NCBI GenBank assembly: GCA_018058095.1
Contig: JAGPCO010000026.1
Coordinates: 1-64,000 of the forward strand
DNA length: 64,000 nucleotides
Direction of reading: 5' to 3'
Origin: Kofleriaceae bacterium
GTDB taxonomy: Bacteria; Myxococcota_A; Polyangia; Haliangiales; Haliangiaceae
In this document: in pieces, positions 26,255 through 36,248 of the stretch
Layout of the letters: each line of letters starts with the position of its first letter
How positions within the stretch are numbered: position 1 is the stretch's first letter
Program-made: the position numbers and the translations under genes
The notes under the pieces: generated by a model
The model's database searches: none
What the model saw: only the letters and a program-made list of their open reading frames with translations
What the model was told of the DNA's origin: nothing

Positions 26255-27228
26255 ACTTCCCCGACTACCGCCCGCGCCGCCTGCGCCGCACCGACGCCCT
26301 CCGCCGCATGGTCCGCGAGACCCGCCTGTCGGCCGACGACTTCGTGTACCCGATCTTCGTCGTGCCCGGGACCGGGGTCGAGCGGCCCATCCCGTCGATG
26401 CCCGGCCAGTTCAACCTGTCGGTCGACAAGGCGACCGAGCTGGCGGCCCGGGCCTGGGACCTCGGCATCCCGGCGGTGATCCTGTTCGGCATCCCCGAGC
26501 GCAAGGACGCGGTCGGGTCGGAGGCGTGGAACGGCGGCGGCGTGGTCCAGCGCGCGATCAAGTCGATCAAGAAGCGCTGCCCCGACCTCATCGTCATCGC
26601 CGACGCCTGCTTCTGCGAGTACACCGACCACGGCCACTGCGGCGTGCTGCACGACGGCGCGCTCGACAACGACGCCACCCTGGAGAACCTGGCCCGCGCC
26701 GTGGTCAGCTACGCCAAGGCCGGGGTCGACATCGTCGCCCCGTCCGGCATGCTCGACGGCTTCGTCGGCGCCTGCCGGGAGTCGCTCGACGAGGAGGGCT
26801 TCGACCAGACCGCGATCATGGCGTACTCGGCCAAGTACGCCTCGGCCTACTACGGCCCGTTCCGCGACGCCGCGCAGTCGACGCCGCAGTCGGGCGACCG
26901 CCGCGGCTACCAGATGGACCCCGGCAACATCGCCGAGGCCCTGCGCGAGGTGTCGATGGACGTGGCCGAGGGCGCCGACATCGTCATGGTCAAGCCCGGC
27001 CTGGCCTACCTCGACGTCATCCGCGCCGTCGCCGATGAGATCAACATGCCGGTCGCGGCCTACAACGTCAGCGGTGAGTACGCCATGGTCGAGGCCGCCG
27101 CCGCCAACGGGTGGATCGACCGCGACCGCATCGTGCTCGAGACGTTGACCGGGTTTCGCCGCGCCGGCGCCGACATGATCATCACGTACCACGCGCTGCA
27201 CGCCGCCGAGCTGCTGGCCCGGCGGTGA
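26251..27228 (+). CDS. hemB: Delta-aminolevulinic acid dehydratase (porphobilinogen synthase)
   Basis: A 325-aa HemB of normal length. [15 protein letters not shown] holds the cysteines of the catalytic zinc site, [16 protein letters not shown] holds the first active-site Lys and [10 protein letters not shown] the Schiff-base Lys; YNVSGEYAM is also typical. It condenses two 5-aminolevulinates to porphobilinogen. The three-Cys site indicates a zinc-dependent rather than magnesium-only enzyme. Translationally coupled to hemD (ATGA). Confidence 0.95.
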   Translation: MNFPDYRPRRLRRTDALRRMVRETRLSADDFVYPIFVVPGTGVERPIPSMPGQFNLSVDKATELAARAWDLGIPAVILFGIPERKDAVGSEAWNGGGVVQRAIKSIKKRCPDLIVIADACFCEYTDHGHCGVLHDGALDNDATLENLARAVVSYAKAGVDIVAPSGMLDGFVGACRESLDEEGFDQTAIMAYSAKYASAYYGPFRDAAQSTPQSGDRRGYQMDPGNIAEALREVSMDVAEGADIVMVKPGLAYLDVIRAVADEINMPVAAYNVSGEYAMVEAAAANGWIDRDRIVLETLTGFRRAGADMIITYHALHAAELLARR

Positions 27229-27255
27229 GGCCGCCGCCGGCCCGGCCGGATCGGG

Positions 27256-27261
27256 TACAGT
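27256..27261 (+). promoter_or_regulatory. -10-like hexamer of the nucleotidyltransferase gene
   Basis: TACAGT, 7 bp before the ATG at 27269; this supports the longer start for that gene. Confidence 0.5.
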
Positions 27262-27268
27262 CGCGGGG

Positions 27269-27919
27269 ATGGTGAGCCCGGCGGGTATCCCGGACGCGAT
27301 CCGCCGATCCATGGCGGTGCTGGCGACGCACCGCGCCTTGTTCGGCCGGCGCACGCTCGCGAGGTGGGACATGAACGAACAGCAGATCCTCAAGGTGGTC
27401 GCCACCTTCACGCGGTGCGACGCCGCCTGGGGCCTGGTCGGCGCGCACGCGATCGGGCTCATCACCGAGCCCCGGGCCACCGCCGACTTCGACTTCATCG
27501 TCGAGGGCACCAAGATCGCGGCAGTGATCGCAGCGCTACGCACCGAGTTCGGAGACCTCGACGCCAACGACATCGGCGCGGCCGTGCAGCTGCGTGCCAT
27601 CGACGTCGACCTGATCCGGTCGACCAACCATGCCCTGTTCCAACGCGCGCTGACCGAGCTGCGGACCGTGGGCGACTGGCGCGTGCCCCGCACCGAGGTG
27701 CTGATCGCCCTCAAGTTCCTGGCGGCGGTCAGCCCCTGGCGCGACCGCAACAAGCGCCGGGCCGACATCGCCGACCTCGGCGGCATGTTCCAGGCCGCTG
27801 CGGCCGAGCTAGATCGAGCCCTCATGACCGAGCTGGCCAGCCTGGTCTACCCGGGCGCCGAGCGGGAGTTCGGGGAGCTCATCGGCAAGCTCGAGCGCGG
27901 CGAACCCATCGCGATCTAG
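27269..27919 (+). CDS. Nucleotidyltransferase-fold protein (AbiEii/MNT-like)
   Basis: Up to 216 aa. The core (about 35-160) has GLVGAHAIGL followed by EPRATADFDFIVEG, the G...(R)xTxDhDhhh pattern of AbiEii-type and related nucleotidyltransferases, then a Lys/Arg-rich helix (ALKFLAAV, RDRNKRRADIADL). Such proteins are often toxins or transfer partners in phage defence, but no antitoxin gene is visible. Start: ATG 27269 with TACAGT 7 bp upstream, or ATG 27371 with a GAGGTGGG site. It is followed immediately by a hairpin and a MITE-like element, so it may be a mobile accessory gene. Confidence 0.65.
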   Translation: MVSPAGIPDAIRRSMAVLATHRALFGRRTLARWDMNEQQILKVVATFTRCDAAWGLVGAHAIGLITEPRATADFDFIVEGTKIAAVIAALRTEFGDLDANDIGAAVQLRAIDVDLIRSTNHALFQRALTELRTVGDWRVPRTEVLIALKFLAAVSPWRDRNKRRADIADLGGMFQAAAAELDRALMTELASLVYPGAEREFGELIGKLERGEPIAI

Positions 27920-27946
27920 CAGGATGCTGAAGAAGCATCCTGCTAG
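27916..27946 (+). terminator. 13-bp perfect hairpin overlapping the stop codon
   Basis: ctagcaggatgct pairs perfectly with agcatcctgctag around a GAAGA loop, and TCATTATTTTG follows. The stop TAG of the preceding gene lies inside the stem. It looks like a terminator, but its arm gcaggNtgctgaaga is shared with the next palindrome and may be a mobile-element end. Confidence 0.6.
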
Positions 27947-27962
27947 TCATTATTTTGATCTC

Positions 27963-28032
27963 GCAGGCTGCTGAAGACACGGAGCCCGTCCCGTCGGCAG
28001 GAGCCGCCGGCACGGGCGTTTCAGCAGCCTGC
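27963..28032. repeat. Palindrome with 13-bp ends
   Basis: gcaggctgctgaa at 27963-27975 is the exact reverse complement of ttcagcagcctgc at 28020-28032; between them is a GC-rich inner hairpin (cccgtc... cacggg). The ends match the arm of the hairpin at 27916. Confidence 0.75.
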
Positions 28033-28212
28033 TAGAGCACCGAACGGTTTGAATGCCGTCGCGAGACGCGGACTTGCGAGGCGGATCCGGGCGCACGCCC
28101 GAAGCGCAGCGAGGAGCGTAGTGTCCTACGTGACGAGCGAGCATCGGACGTACGCCCGGAGGCGCCCGCAAGGTCGCGTCGCAGCAGGCACTTCAAACCG
28201 TTCGGTGCTCTA
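28033..28212. mobile_element. 180-bp MITE-like element with perfect 21-bp terminal inverted repeats
   Basis: The ends, beginning tagagcaccgaacgg at 28033 and ending ccgttcggtgctcta at 28212, are perfect inverted copies over 21 bases. The interior is itself an imperfect palindrome, so a transcript could fold into one long hairpin. There is no ORF. Outermost TA dinucleotides suggest TA target duplication as with IS630/Tc1 elements (inference). It lies between a nucleotidyltransferase gene and the 3' end of a membrane-protein gene. Confidence 0.7.
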
Positions 28213-28216
28213 GGGG

Positions 28217-30994
28217 TCAGGGCAGGTTCGCCGGAGCCACCGCCGGCGGCGGGCGCAGGTGCGGGCGCGGCGGGGCCAGGGTCGAGGTGGCGACGACGGC
28301 GATCTTGAGCGCCGGATCCGAGGCGAAGGCCCGCACGACGACCCGCCGTCGACCGTGGTCGTCGTACTCGAGCGGCCGGCCGGGGCCGCGCAGGGTCACC
28401 GCGGCCTCCCCGTCGACCTCGAGGGTGGCGGCACCGCCGCTGGTGCCGCCCTGGTACGAACCGGCCAGGTGGGCCTCGAGCTCGAGCTCGAGCTCGACCT
28501 CGCCGGCGGTGGTGTTGCGCAGCCACAGCGCCGGCGTCACGTACGGCCACGACGAGGCGGCGTCGTTGAGCACCGCCGCCATGCTGTCGAACACGATGGC
28601 GTGGTCGTCGCAGCGGTAGTGGCCGAGGGTGGCGTGGTACGAGCACGGCCGCCACCGGCCGGCGCCGACGCGGTAGCGCACCTCGGCCGCGCCGCGCAGG
28701 CCGACGCCCAGGCGCAGGGCCCTGGCCGGGCCAGCCCAGCTCCACAGCGCCGCCGCCGGCACCAGCGCGGCCGCGGCCCACACCAGGGCCGACCGCACCG
28801 GCAGCCGGCGCGCCCGTAGCCGCGCCCGCCACCGCGCCGCGCCGCGCAGCAGGCGGCGGCGCCAGGGCCCGACGCTCCACACCACGACGATCGCGGCGGC
28901 CAGCAGCGCCGCGACCCGGGTCAGCCACCGGCCGTCGTCGTCCGACGGCAGCGCCGCGTCGGCGGTGAGCACGACCGTGCCCGGCCGCATCCACAGCGCC
29001 GGCACGTGCAGCACGCTGTGCTCGGTCGACGGCAGGGCGTACAGCGGCAGCGACCGGCCGGCGCCGTCGCGGGCGCGCCAGCGCGGGTAGTAGCCCATGC
29101 CGAGCGCGACCAGGGCGGGCGCGTGCGGGTCGGCCGCGCCCGGCGCCGGGTCGAGCCGGAGCTCGATGCGCTCCTCGTCGAGGCGGGTCACCGTGACGGT
29201 GCCGGCGCCGCGCTCGATCCGCGCGAACTGGCCGTCCCAGCCGTCGACCTCACGCACGAACCACGAGCCGAACGCCTGCTCACGCGCCGGGTTGCCGTGG
29301 GCCGGCGGCCCGCCCTGCTTGACCGCCCAGCGCACGCCGAACCGGTGCAGGCTGGCGGCCGAGCCGTCCTCGATCCGCTCGCGCAGCAGCACGTCGGGCA
29401 GCGCGGTCAGGTGCACGCTGGGCAGGCCGGCGGCGTGCGCCAGGTGCACGCCGTGGTGCGGCCCGTCGACGAGGATGCGGGCGAAGGCGTCGGGCCGCTG
29501 CTCGCCGCGGCGATCGCGGGCCCACGCCACCAGCTGGCGAAAGCCATCGGCGTCGGCGATCTCGGCCCGGGCGTACGCCTGCGCCTTGAGCCGCAGCTCG
29601 TGGTACCAGGCGCCGCCGGCCCGCACGCCAGCCAGCACCAGCACCGAGACGAGAGCGGCTCGCACCACCGGCCGGTGGGTGGCGGGCCAGCGCTCACGAG
29701 CGACGGCGACGCCGTGGCCGAGCGCGAGCGCGAAGCCGACGTACACCATCGGCTTGGCCAGCGCCTCGACCCGCTGCGCGCCCAGCCGCGCCACCTCCAG
29801 GCTGGGCCCGAGGCCGAGCGTGCTGTACCAGCCGTCGGCCAGCCCGGTCACGAACAGCCCGCCGGCGAGCGCGACCATGACCGCGGTCGCCTTGCGCGAC
29901 CACAGCGCCAGGAGCAGCCCGGCGTAGCCGAGGTACATCGCCGCCTCGAACGCCGAGCGCGGCACCGGCTCGCGCAGCAGCTTGCCGAGCCAGTCGCCGG
30001 CCGGATCGGGCGGGGTGCCGAAGTGCTGGCCGTACAGCAGCAGGCGCTGCCCCAGCGGCATCCACACCGCCGCCGCCAGCGCCAGGCCGAGCCCGAGGTG
30101 CAGCGCCGCCAGCAGCGGGCGCCGCGCCGGGACGTCGTCGGCCAGCGCCGCCGTCACCAGCAGGGCGACGATGAGCCCGGCGGTGCCGATGAGCATGCTG
30201 GGGTGCGCGGCGCAGGCCAGCGCGGTGGTGCACCAGATCGTGACCGAGGTGGACAGGCGCGGTCGCCTGACCGCGTCGACCACCGCGACCAGCGCGGCCA
30301 CGAACAGCGCCTGCCCGACCGCGTTGTGCAGGAGGCCCCAGGCCAGGATGCCGTTGCTGCCGCCCGACGCGGTGCTGCCGGTCTCGACCACCGCCAGCAC
30401 CCCGACCAGGGTCACCAGCGGCCAGCTCACGAACCGGCGCGCCAGCCGCATCAGGCCCCACGCCACCGCCAGGTGGGCGGCGATGCCGAGGCCGAGGAGC
30501 ACGTTGAGGACCCGGTCGCCGGCGTCGAGGGTGGCGGTCAGCGCGCCCGCCAGCAGGTAGGTCAGCGCCGGGTAGGTCTCGAGCGGCGAGTCGCCGGTCG
30601 ACAGCGTGTGGGTCCAGGTTGGCAGCCGCCCGTCCTCGAGCGCACGCGCGGTCAGCTGCACGGCCACCGCCTGCGGGCTCCAGTCGCCCTGGTTCCACAC
30701 CAGGCGTGTGTCGAGGGTGTCGGCGAAGACGTGCCACGCCACCAGCCCGACCACCGCGTACGCGACCACGCCGGCGGCCCAGCCGGGCCAGGGCGGCGCG
30801 GCCTCGGCCGGCCCGAGCAGGCCGCGCCAGGCCCGGCCGGCGGCGACGGCGAGGCCGACGATCGCCACCACCGCGGCGACCACGCCGGGCGGCGTGGTCG
30901 GCAGCACCAGCGCGGTGACCAGGGCCGCCAGCACCAGCGGCGCGCCGGGGATGGTCGCCAGCACCTGCCGCAACACCGCCACCACGCGTGCCAT
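28217..30994 (-). CDS. Large integral membrane protein, GT-C/YfhO-like
   Basis: A 925-aa protein with about 11-13 hydrophobic segments over residues 5-450, a soluble middle region (about 455-690), another membrane segment pair (about 705-790) and a beta-rich C-terminal domain. DTRLVWNQGDWSP and LETYPALTYLLAGAL in the first loops fit membrane glycosyltransferases (GT-C, YfhO or 6-pyruvoyl-type polytopic proteins), which have acidic residues in the first periplasmic loop. No donor-binding motif is certain. It begins 2 bp after the stop of the 31653 gene, so the two form an operon. Confidence 0.65.
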   Translation of the reverse strand: MARVVAVLRQVLATIPGAPLVLAALVTALVLPTTPPGVVAAVVAIVGLAVAAGRAWRGLLGPAEAAPPWPGWAAGVVAYAVVGLVAWHVFADTLDTRLVWNQGDWSPQAVAVQLTARALEDGRLPTWTHTLSTGDSPLETYPALTYLLAGALTATLDAGDRVLNVLLGLGIAAHLAVAWGLMRLARRFVSWPLVTLVGVLAVVETGSTASGGSNGILAWGLLHNAVGQALFVAALVAVVDAVRRPRLSTSVTIWCTTALACAAHPSMLIGTAGLIVALLVTAALADDVPARRPLLAALHLGLGLALAAAVWMPLGQRLLLYGQHFGTPPDPAGDWLGKLLREPVPRSAFEAAMYLGYAGLLLALWSRKATAVMVALAGGLFVTGLADGWYSTLGLGPSLEVARLGAQRVEALAKPMVYVGFALALGHGVAVARERWPATHRPVVRAALVSVLVLAGVRAGGAWYHELRLKAQAYARAEIADADGFRQLVAWARDRRGEQRPDAFARILVDGPHHGVHLAHAAGLPSVHLTALPDVLLRERIEDGSAASLHRFGVRWAVKQGGPPAHGNPAREQAFGSWFVREVDGWDGQFARIERGAGTVTVTRLDEERIELRLDPAPGAADPHAPALVALGMGYYPRWRARDGAGRSLPLYALPSTEHSVLHVPALWMRPGTVVLTADAALPSDDDGRWLTRVAALLAAAIVVVWSVGPWRRRLLRGAARWRARLRARRLPVRSALVWAAAALVPAAALWSWAGPARALRLGVGLRGAAEVRYRVGAGRWRPCSYHATLGHYRCDDHAIVFDSMAAVLNDAASSWPYVTPALWLRNTTAGEVELELELEAHLAGSYQGGTSGGAATLEVDGEAAVTLRGPGRPLEYDDHGRRRVVVRAFASDPALKIAVVATSTLAPPRPHLRPPPAVAPANLP

Positions 30995-30996
30995 GA

Positions 30997-31653
30997 CTAC
31001 TCGAGCGGGTCGTCGCTCTCGTCGCCGTCGCGGTCCCGGCTCTCGCCGCGCCGCCAGAAGCGCAGGCGCGACGTGCGCTCGCGCTCGTCGGGATCGTCGT
31101 CGTCCTTGTCCTTGCCGTCCTTGTCCTTGCCGTCCTTGTCCTTGCCGTCGGGGCTGGTGCTGTCGCGCCCGGTCCGCTTGAGGCGAACCGCGGTCTTGAC
31201 GTCCGGCTCGACCTTGCCGAGGCGCTCGGAGTTGGGGATGAAGCGGACCTCGGTCCGGATCTCGAACGACAGCGTGGTCAGCAGGCGGGCCAGCTCGTCG
31301 GCGACGTTGACGTGCTGCAGGAACTCGCGCGTCTCGCGGGCGATGACCTCGAGCACGCGGTCCTTGGTGGCGTCGGCCGACGAGGCGATGTAGCCGGCCA
31401 CGTCGGGGATCTGCACGTCCTTGGCCAGCTTGCGCAGGCCCTCCTCGGTCTGGAACAGGGCGCCGAGGCCGGCCGCGAAGGTGCGCTTGACCATCTCCGG
31501 CACCAGCGCCTCGATACGCTGGCGGATGCCATCGGACAGGCCGTCGCCGTCGCGGTCAGCCGGGCCCGGGCTGGCGGCGCCGGCGCCAGGCGAGCCGGAG
31601 CCGGGGGCGCCGGGCTGCGGGGCAGCGGGTGATTCGTCGTCGGGGGCGGCCAT
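30997..31653 (-). CDS. Helical protein with KDKDG-repeat tail
   Basis: A 218-aa cytosolic-looking protein. The N-terminus (1-38) is Pro/Ala/Gly-rich, the middle (40-165) is a helical domain (IRQRIEALVPEMVKRTF, REFLQHVNVADELARLL), and the tail has three GKDKD units and a run of Asp/Arg. It probably is cell-envelope or phasin-like, since phasin-type proteins have similar helices, but I cannot assign it. Its promoter has a -35 TTGACA (31684-31689), 17-bp spacer and -10 TACCCC 7 bp before the ATG. It is divergent from a UbiB-type gene. Confidence 0.65.
   Translation of the reverse strand: MAAPDDESPAAPQPGAPGSGSPGAGAASPGPADRDGDGLSDGIRQRIEALVPEMVKRTFAAGLGALFQTEEGLRKLAKDVQIPDVAGYIASSADATKDRVLEVIARETREFLQHVNVADELARLLTTLSFEIRTEVRFIPNSERLGKVEPDVKTAVRLKRTGRDSTSPDGKDKDGKDKDGKDKDDDDPDERERTSRLRFWRRGESRDRDGDESDDPLE
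31101..31145. repeat. 15-bp tandem repeat, three copies
   Basis: Three exact copies of cgtccttgtccttgc encode the GKDKD units in the tail of the 30997-31653 protein. In-frame 15-bp units can expand or shrink without frameshift. Confidence 0.9.
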
Positions 31654-31660
31654 CGAGCCT

Positions 31661-31689
31661 GGGGTACCGCCGATCGCCAGGGCTGTCAA
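31661..31689 (-). promoter_or_regulatory. Promoter with -35 TTGACA and -10 TACCCC
   Basis: On the minus strand TTGACA (31684-31689) and TACCCC (31661-31666) are 17 bp apart, ideal for sigma-70, and the ATG at 31653 follows after 7 bp. This is the best-supported promoter in the window. Confidence 0.65.
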
Positions 31690-31719
31690 TCGAGGCCCCC
31701 GGCGCCGACCGCCGGGCTG

Positions 31720-31725
31720 TATGCT
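31720..31725 (+). promoter_or_regulatory. -10-like hexamer of the UbiB-type gene
   Basis: TATGCT, 7 bp before GTG 31733; divergent to the promoter at 31661. Confidence 0.55.
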
Positions 31726-31732
31726 GCCCGGC

Positions 31733-33658
<1,926 letters not shown>

Positions 33659-33687
33659 CCCCGCCCGCCCCCACCCAGCCCCGCCCG

Positions 33688-34833
33688 ATGAACTACTACT
33701 GCCCCGATTGCGGATCGCGCGCCGACGTCGGCGGCGGCTGTCGCAAGGACAACCAGCGCATGGTGCCGCGCCAGCCCGGGGCGCTGCTCGGCGAGCAGAT
33801 CGGCCGCTACACGCTGGTGGCCCGGCTCGGCTCGGGTGGCATGGGCGAGGTGTACAAGGCGGTCCACATCGACATCGGCTCCAAGGCGGCGTTCAAGGTC
33901 CTGCACGCGACCGGCACGCCCGACGACGCCCAGAGCGCGCAGCGCCTCCTGCTCGAGGCCCAGCTCATCAACCGCATCGATCACGACGGCGTGGTCAAGG
34001 TGACCGACGCCGGCTACCTGGCCGGCGGCCGGGCCTACCTGGTGATGGAGTACCTCGACGGCGAGTCGCTCGGCGACGTGGTCGCCCGTGGCCAGCGCCT
34101 GCCGCTCGGCACCGCCTGTCAGGTGGTCATCGACGTGCTCGACGTGCTGGCCGCGGCCCACGCCCAGGACGTGATCCACCGCGACCTCAAGCCGCCCAAC
34201 GTCTTCCTGACCCGGACCGGGCGCACCGTCATCCTCGACTTCGGCGTGGCCAAGCTGCTCGACCCGGCCTCGGGCGTGCGCCTGACCGCGACCGGGGCCA
34301 TCGTCGGCACCCCGCACTACATGGCGCCCGAGCAGATCCGGTCGTCGGTCATCGACGCCCGCGCCGACCTGTACTCGACCGGCGTCATGCTGTTCGAGCT
34401 GGTCACCGGCCGCCGCCCGTACGAGGCCGAGGCCCCGTTCGACGTGCTGGCCATGCACCTCGAGCACCCCATCCCGAGCGCGCGCGCCATCCTGCCGGAG
34501 GTGCCGGTCGCGGTCGACGCGGTGATCGAGACGGCGATGGCCAAGGACCCCGGGCGGCGGTTCGGCAGCGCCCAGGCCATGAAGACCGCGCTGTCGCAGG
34601 CCATCCTCGGCCTGCCAACCGCGGCGTTCACGCCGATCGACCTGTCGCAGGTGCGGGGCGCGCCGCGGATGACCGCGGCCCGCTCGGCCGTGCGGGCCGG
34701 GGCGTCGATGGCCGGGCCCCAGGCCGCGCCGCCGACCCACGCCAGCCCGGCCCCGCCGTCGCGCTGGCCGATCGTGCTGGTCGCGCTCATCACCCTGGCC
34801 GCGGGGATCGGCATCGGCCTGGTCCTGCGCTGA
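33688..34833 (+). CDS. Membrane-anchored Ser/Thr protein kinase with N-terminal zinc ribbon
   Basis: A 381-aa Hanks-type kinase. The N-terminus has CPDCG and a later Cys (GGGC), resembling a small Zn ribbon; kinase domain about 40-300: GSGGMGEVYKA (P-loop), AFKVL (Lys), IHRDLKPPN (catalytic loop), LDFGVAKL (DFG) and GTPHYMAPEQ. A Thr/Pro/Ala linker leads to one transmembrane helix at the C-terminus (about 358-380). It likely senses at the membrane. It follows a UbiB-type gene and may be co-transcribed. Confidence 0.9.
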   Translation: MNYYCPDCGSRADVGGGCRKDNQRMVPRQPGALLGEQIGRYTLVARLGSGGMGEVYKAVHIDIGSKAAFKVLHATGTPDDAQSAQRLLLEAQLINRIDHDGVVKVTDAGYLAGGRAYLVMEYLDGESLGDVVARGQRLPLGTACQVVIDVLDVLAAAHAQDVIHRDLKPPNVFLTRTGRTVILDFGVAKLLDPASGVRLTATGAIVGTPHYMAPEQIRSSVIDARADLYSTGVMLFELVTGRRPYEAEAPFDVLAMHLEHPIPSARAILPEVPVAVDAVIETAMAKDPGRRFGSAQAMKTALSQAILGLPTAAFTPIDLSQVRGAPRMTAARSAVRAGASMAGPQAAPPTHASPAPPSRWPIVLVALITLAAGIGIGLVLR

Positions 34834-34932
34834 GCCCGCGCTGAGGACGGGGCCGACGGGCCGGGCACGAAATACCCCGGCCACCCCCCGCGTTTCCTTG
34901 GTCAGAATCTCGCGCCCGGCCCGGGCGTCCCC

Positions 34933-34938
34933 TAGGAT
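34933..34938 (+). promoter_or_regulatory. -10-like hexamer of a small ORF
   Basis: TAGGAT, 8 bp before the ATG at 34947. Confidence 0.45.
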
Positions 34939-34946
34939 GGCCGCTC

Positions 34947-35033
34947 ATGCTCGCACTCATCGGTAACGTGATGGTCGCCATCGCCGCGACCTCCCTGTTC
35001 ACGGCGACGCTCCGCATCAAGAAGCAGCGCTGA
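34947..35033 (+). CDS. Possible 28-aa single-helix membrane microprotein
   Basis: ATG to TGA, 28 codons: MLALIGNVMVAIAAT followed by SLFTATLRIKKQR. It is one hydrophobic helix ending in a basic KKQR, the topology of small membrane proteins. It lies in an otherwise empty 310-bp gap between a kinase gene and the 35148 gene. The TAGGAT hexamer 8 bp upstream matches the pattern of neighbouring genes. Nothing but composition and that promoter supports it, so it could be chance. Confidence 0.45.
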   Translation: MLALIGNVMVAIAATSLFTATLRIKKQR

Positions 35034-35135
35034 CGCGGCCGGCACCAAGGCCGTCGCGAGGCGCGCTCACGTCGCGTCCGGAGTCGCGACCGGGCGGATC
35101 GTGCCCACCTGGCCCAGCCGGATGGCCGCATCGGC

Positions 35136-35141
35136 TATGCT
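35136..35141 (+). promoter_or_regulatory. -10-like hexamer of the 35148 gene
   Basis: TATGCT, 6 bp before the ATG. Confidence 0.6.
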
Positions 35142-35147
35142 GGTCAC

Positions 35148-36233
35148 ATGTCCGGGGCTGGCACCGTCCTGCCGAGCGTGGCGCGCCCGCCCACCCTCGA
35201 TGAGCTGGCCGCGCACGACCTCGAGGCGGTCCGCATCCTGCTGCAGAGCGACTCGGTCATCGACTGGCACCGGCTGGCCTTCTCCGAGCACGCCGAGGTC
35301 GACCGCTTCCTCCGCCTCAACGAGTTCGACCCTGACTCCGACGACGAGCTGGCCCGGCTCGAGGACATCCGCGAATCGTCGGTCGAGTACCTGACCCGGG
35401 TCTTCGGCATGGCCATCCCCGACGACGTGGCCGGCGACGTGGCCGCGCGTGACCTCCTGCTCATGGCCTCGCGCCAGGGCCCGCACCAGCGCTGGGCCTG
35501 CGTCGTGCTCAAGGTCATGCACATCATCCACCACATCAACGGTCGGGCCGCCCTGACCAAGGTGTCGGTGTCCGACGACTTCATCTTCCGCGAGGTCGAG
35601 CTCAAGGTGCTGCGGGTGGTCGAGGCGCTGCGCGCCGCCGGCGCGCCCATCGCCGAGTTCGAGTGGAGCCGCAAGCCGCGCGACTCGCAGATCACCAAGC
35701 TGCTGGCCAAGCGCTCGACCCTGGCCGCCAGCATCTACGACAAGCTGCGCTTCCGCATCATCGTCCCGACCCACGAGGACCTGCTGCCGACGCTGGTCAC
35801 CCTGACCCGGCAGCTCATCCCGTTCAACTACGTGGTGCCGGGCGAGTCGGTCAACCAGCTGGTCGACCTCGACCGCGAGGCCGAGCGCAGCACCCGCCTG
35901 CGCGAGGTCATGCGCGACCTGCGTCGACGCCACAACGAGAGCCAGGCCGACGCGCCCGGGCCGTACAACGAGTTCTCCGGCCGCGAGTACCGCATCGTCA
36001 ACTTCGTGGCCGACCTGCCGCTGCGGCTCGAGCGCCTCATCCCGCGCCACGAGCTGACGCCCGACCTGTCGCACGTGGTGTTCGTGCTGACCGAGTTCCA
36101 GCTGGCCGACAAGACGACCGCGCTGCAGAACGAGCAGGGCGACTGCTCGCACGACGCCTACAAGCTGCGCCAGCACGACCGCGTGCGGGCCCGCCTGTTC
36201 CGCGGCGAGGACGACCCGCTGCCGCCGGGCTGA
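35148..36233 (+). CDS. TIGR04552-like conserved deltaproteobacterial protein
   Basis: A 361-aa soluble protein. DLEAVRILLQ, VIDWHRLAF near the N-terminus, and ASIYDKLRFRIIVPTHEDLLP plus PFNYVVPGES in the middle match what I remember of the TIGR04552 myxobacterial family. The second segment (Lys/Arg then IVP...) recalls the synthetase region of RelA/SpoT-type folds, but the residues for pppGpp synthesis cannot be verified by eye. The function is unknown. Confidence 0.6.
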   Translation: MSGAGTVLPSVARPPTLDELAAHDLEAVRILLQSDSVIDWHRLAFSEHAEVDRFLRLNEFDPDSDDELARLEDIRESSVEYLTRVFGMAIPDDVAGDVAARDLLLMASRQGPHQRWACVVLKVMHIIHHINGRAALTKVSVSDDFIFREVELKVLRVVEALRAAGAPIAEFEWSRKPRDSQITKLLAKRSTLAASIYDKLRFRIIVPTHEDLLPTLVTLTRQLIPFNYVVPGESVNQLVDLDREAERSTRLREVMRDLRRRHNESQADAPGPYNEFSGREYRIVNFVADLPLRLERLIPRHELTPDLSHVVFVLTEFQLADKTTALQNEQGDCSHDAYKLRQHDRVRARLFRGEDDPLPPG

Positions 36234-36248
36234 GTCCGGATCGAATCC

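Noticed and set aside
27371-27919. The shorter start at 27371 for the nucleotidyltransferase gene
   Set aside because: It has a ribosome-site-like sequence, but TACAGT 7 bp before 27269 fits the pattern of neighbouring genes. Kept as alternative only.
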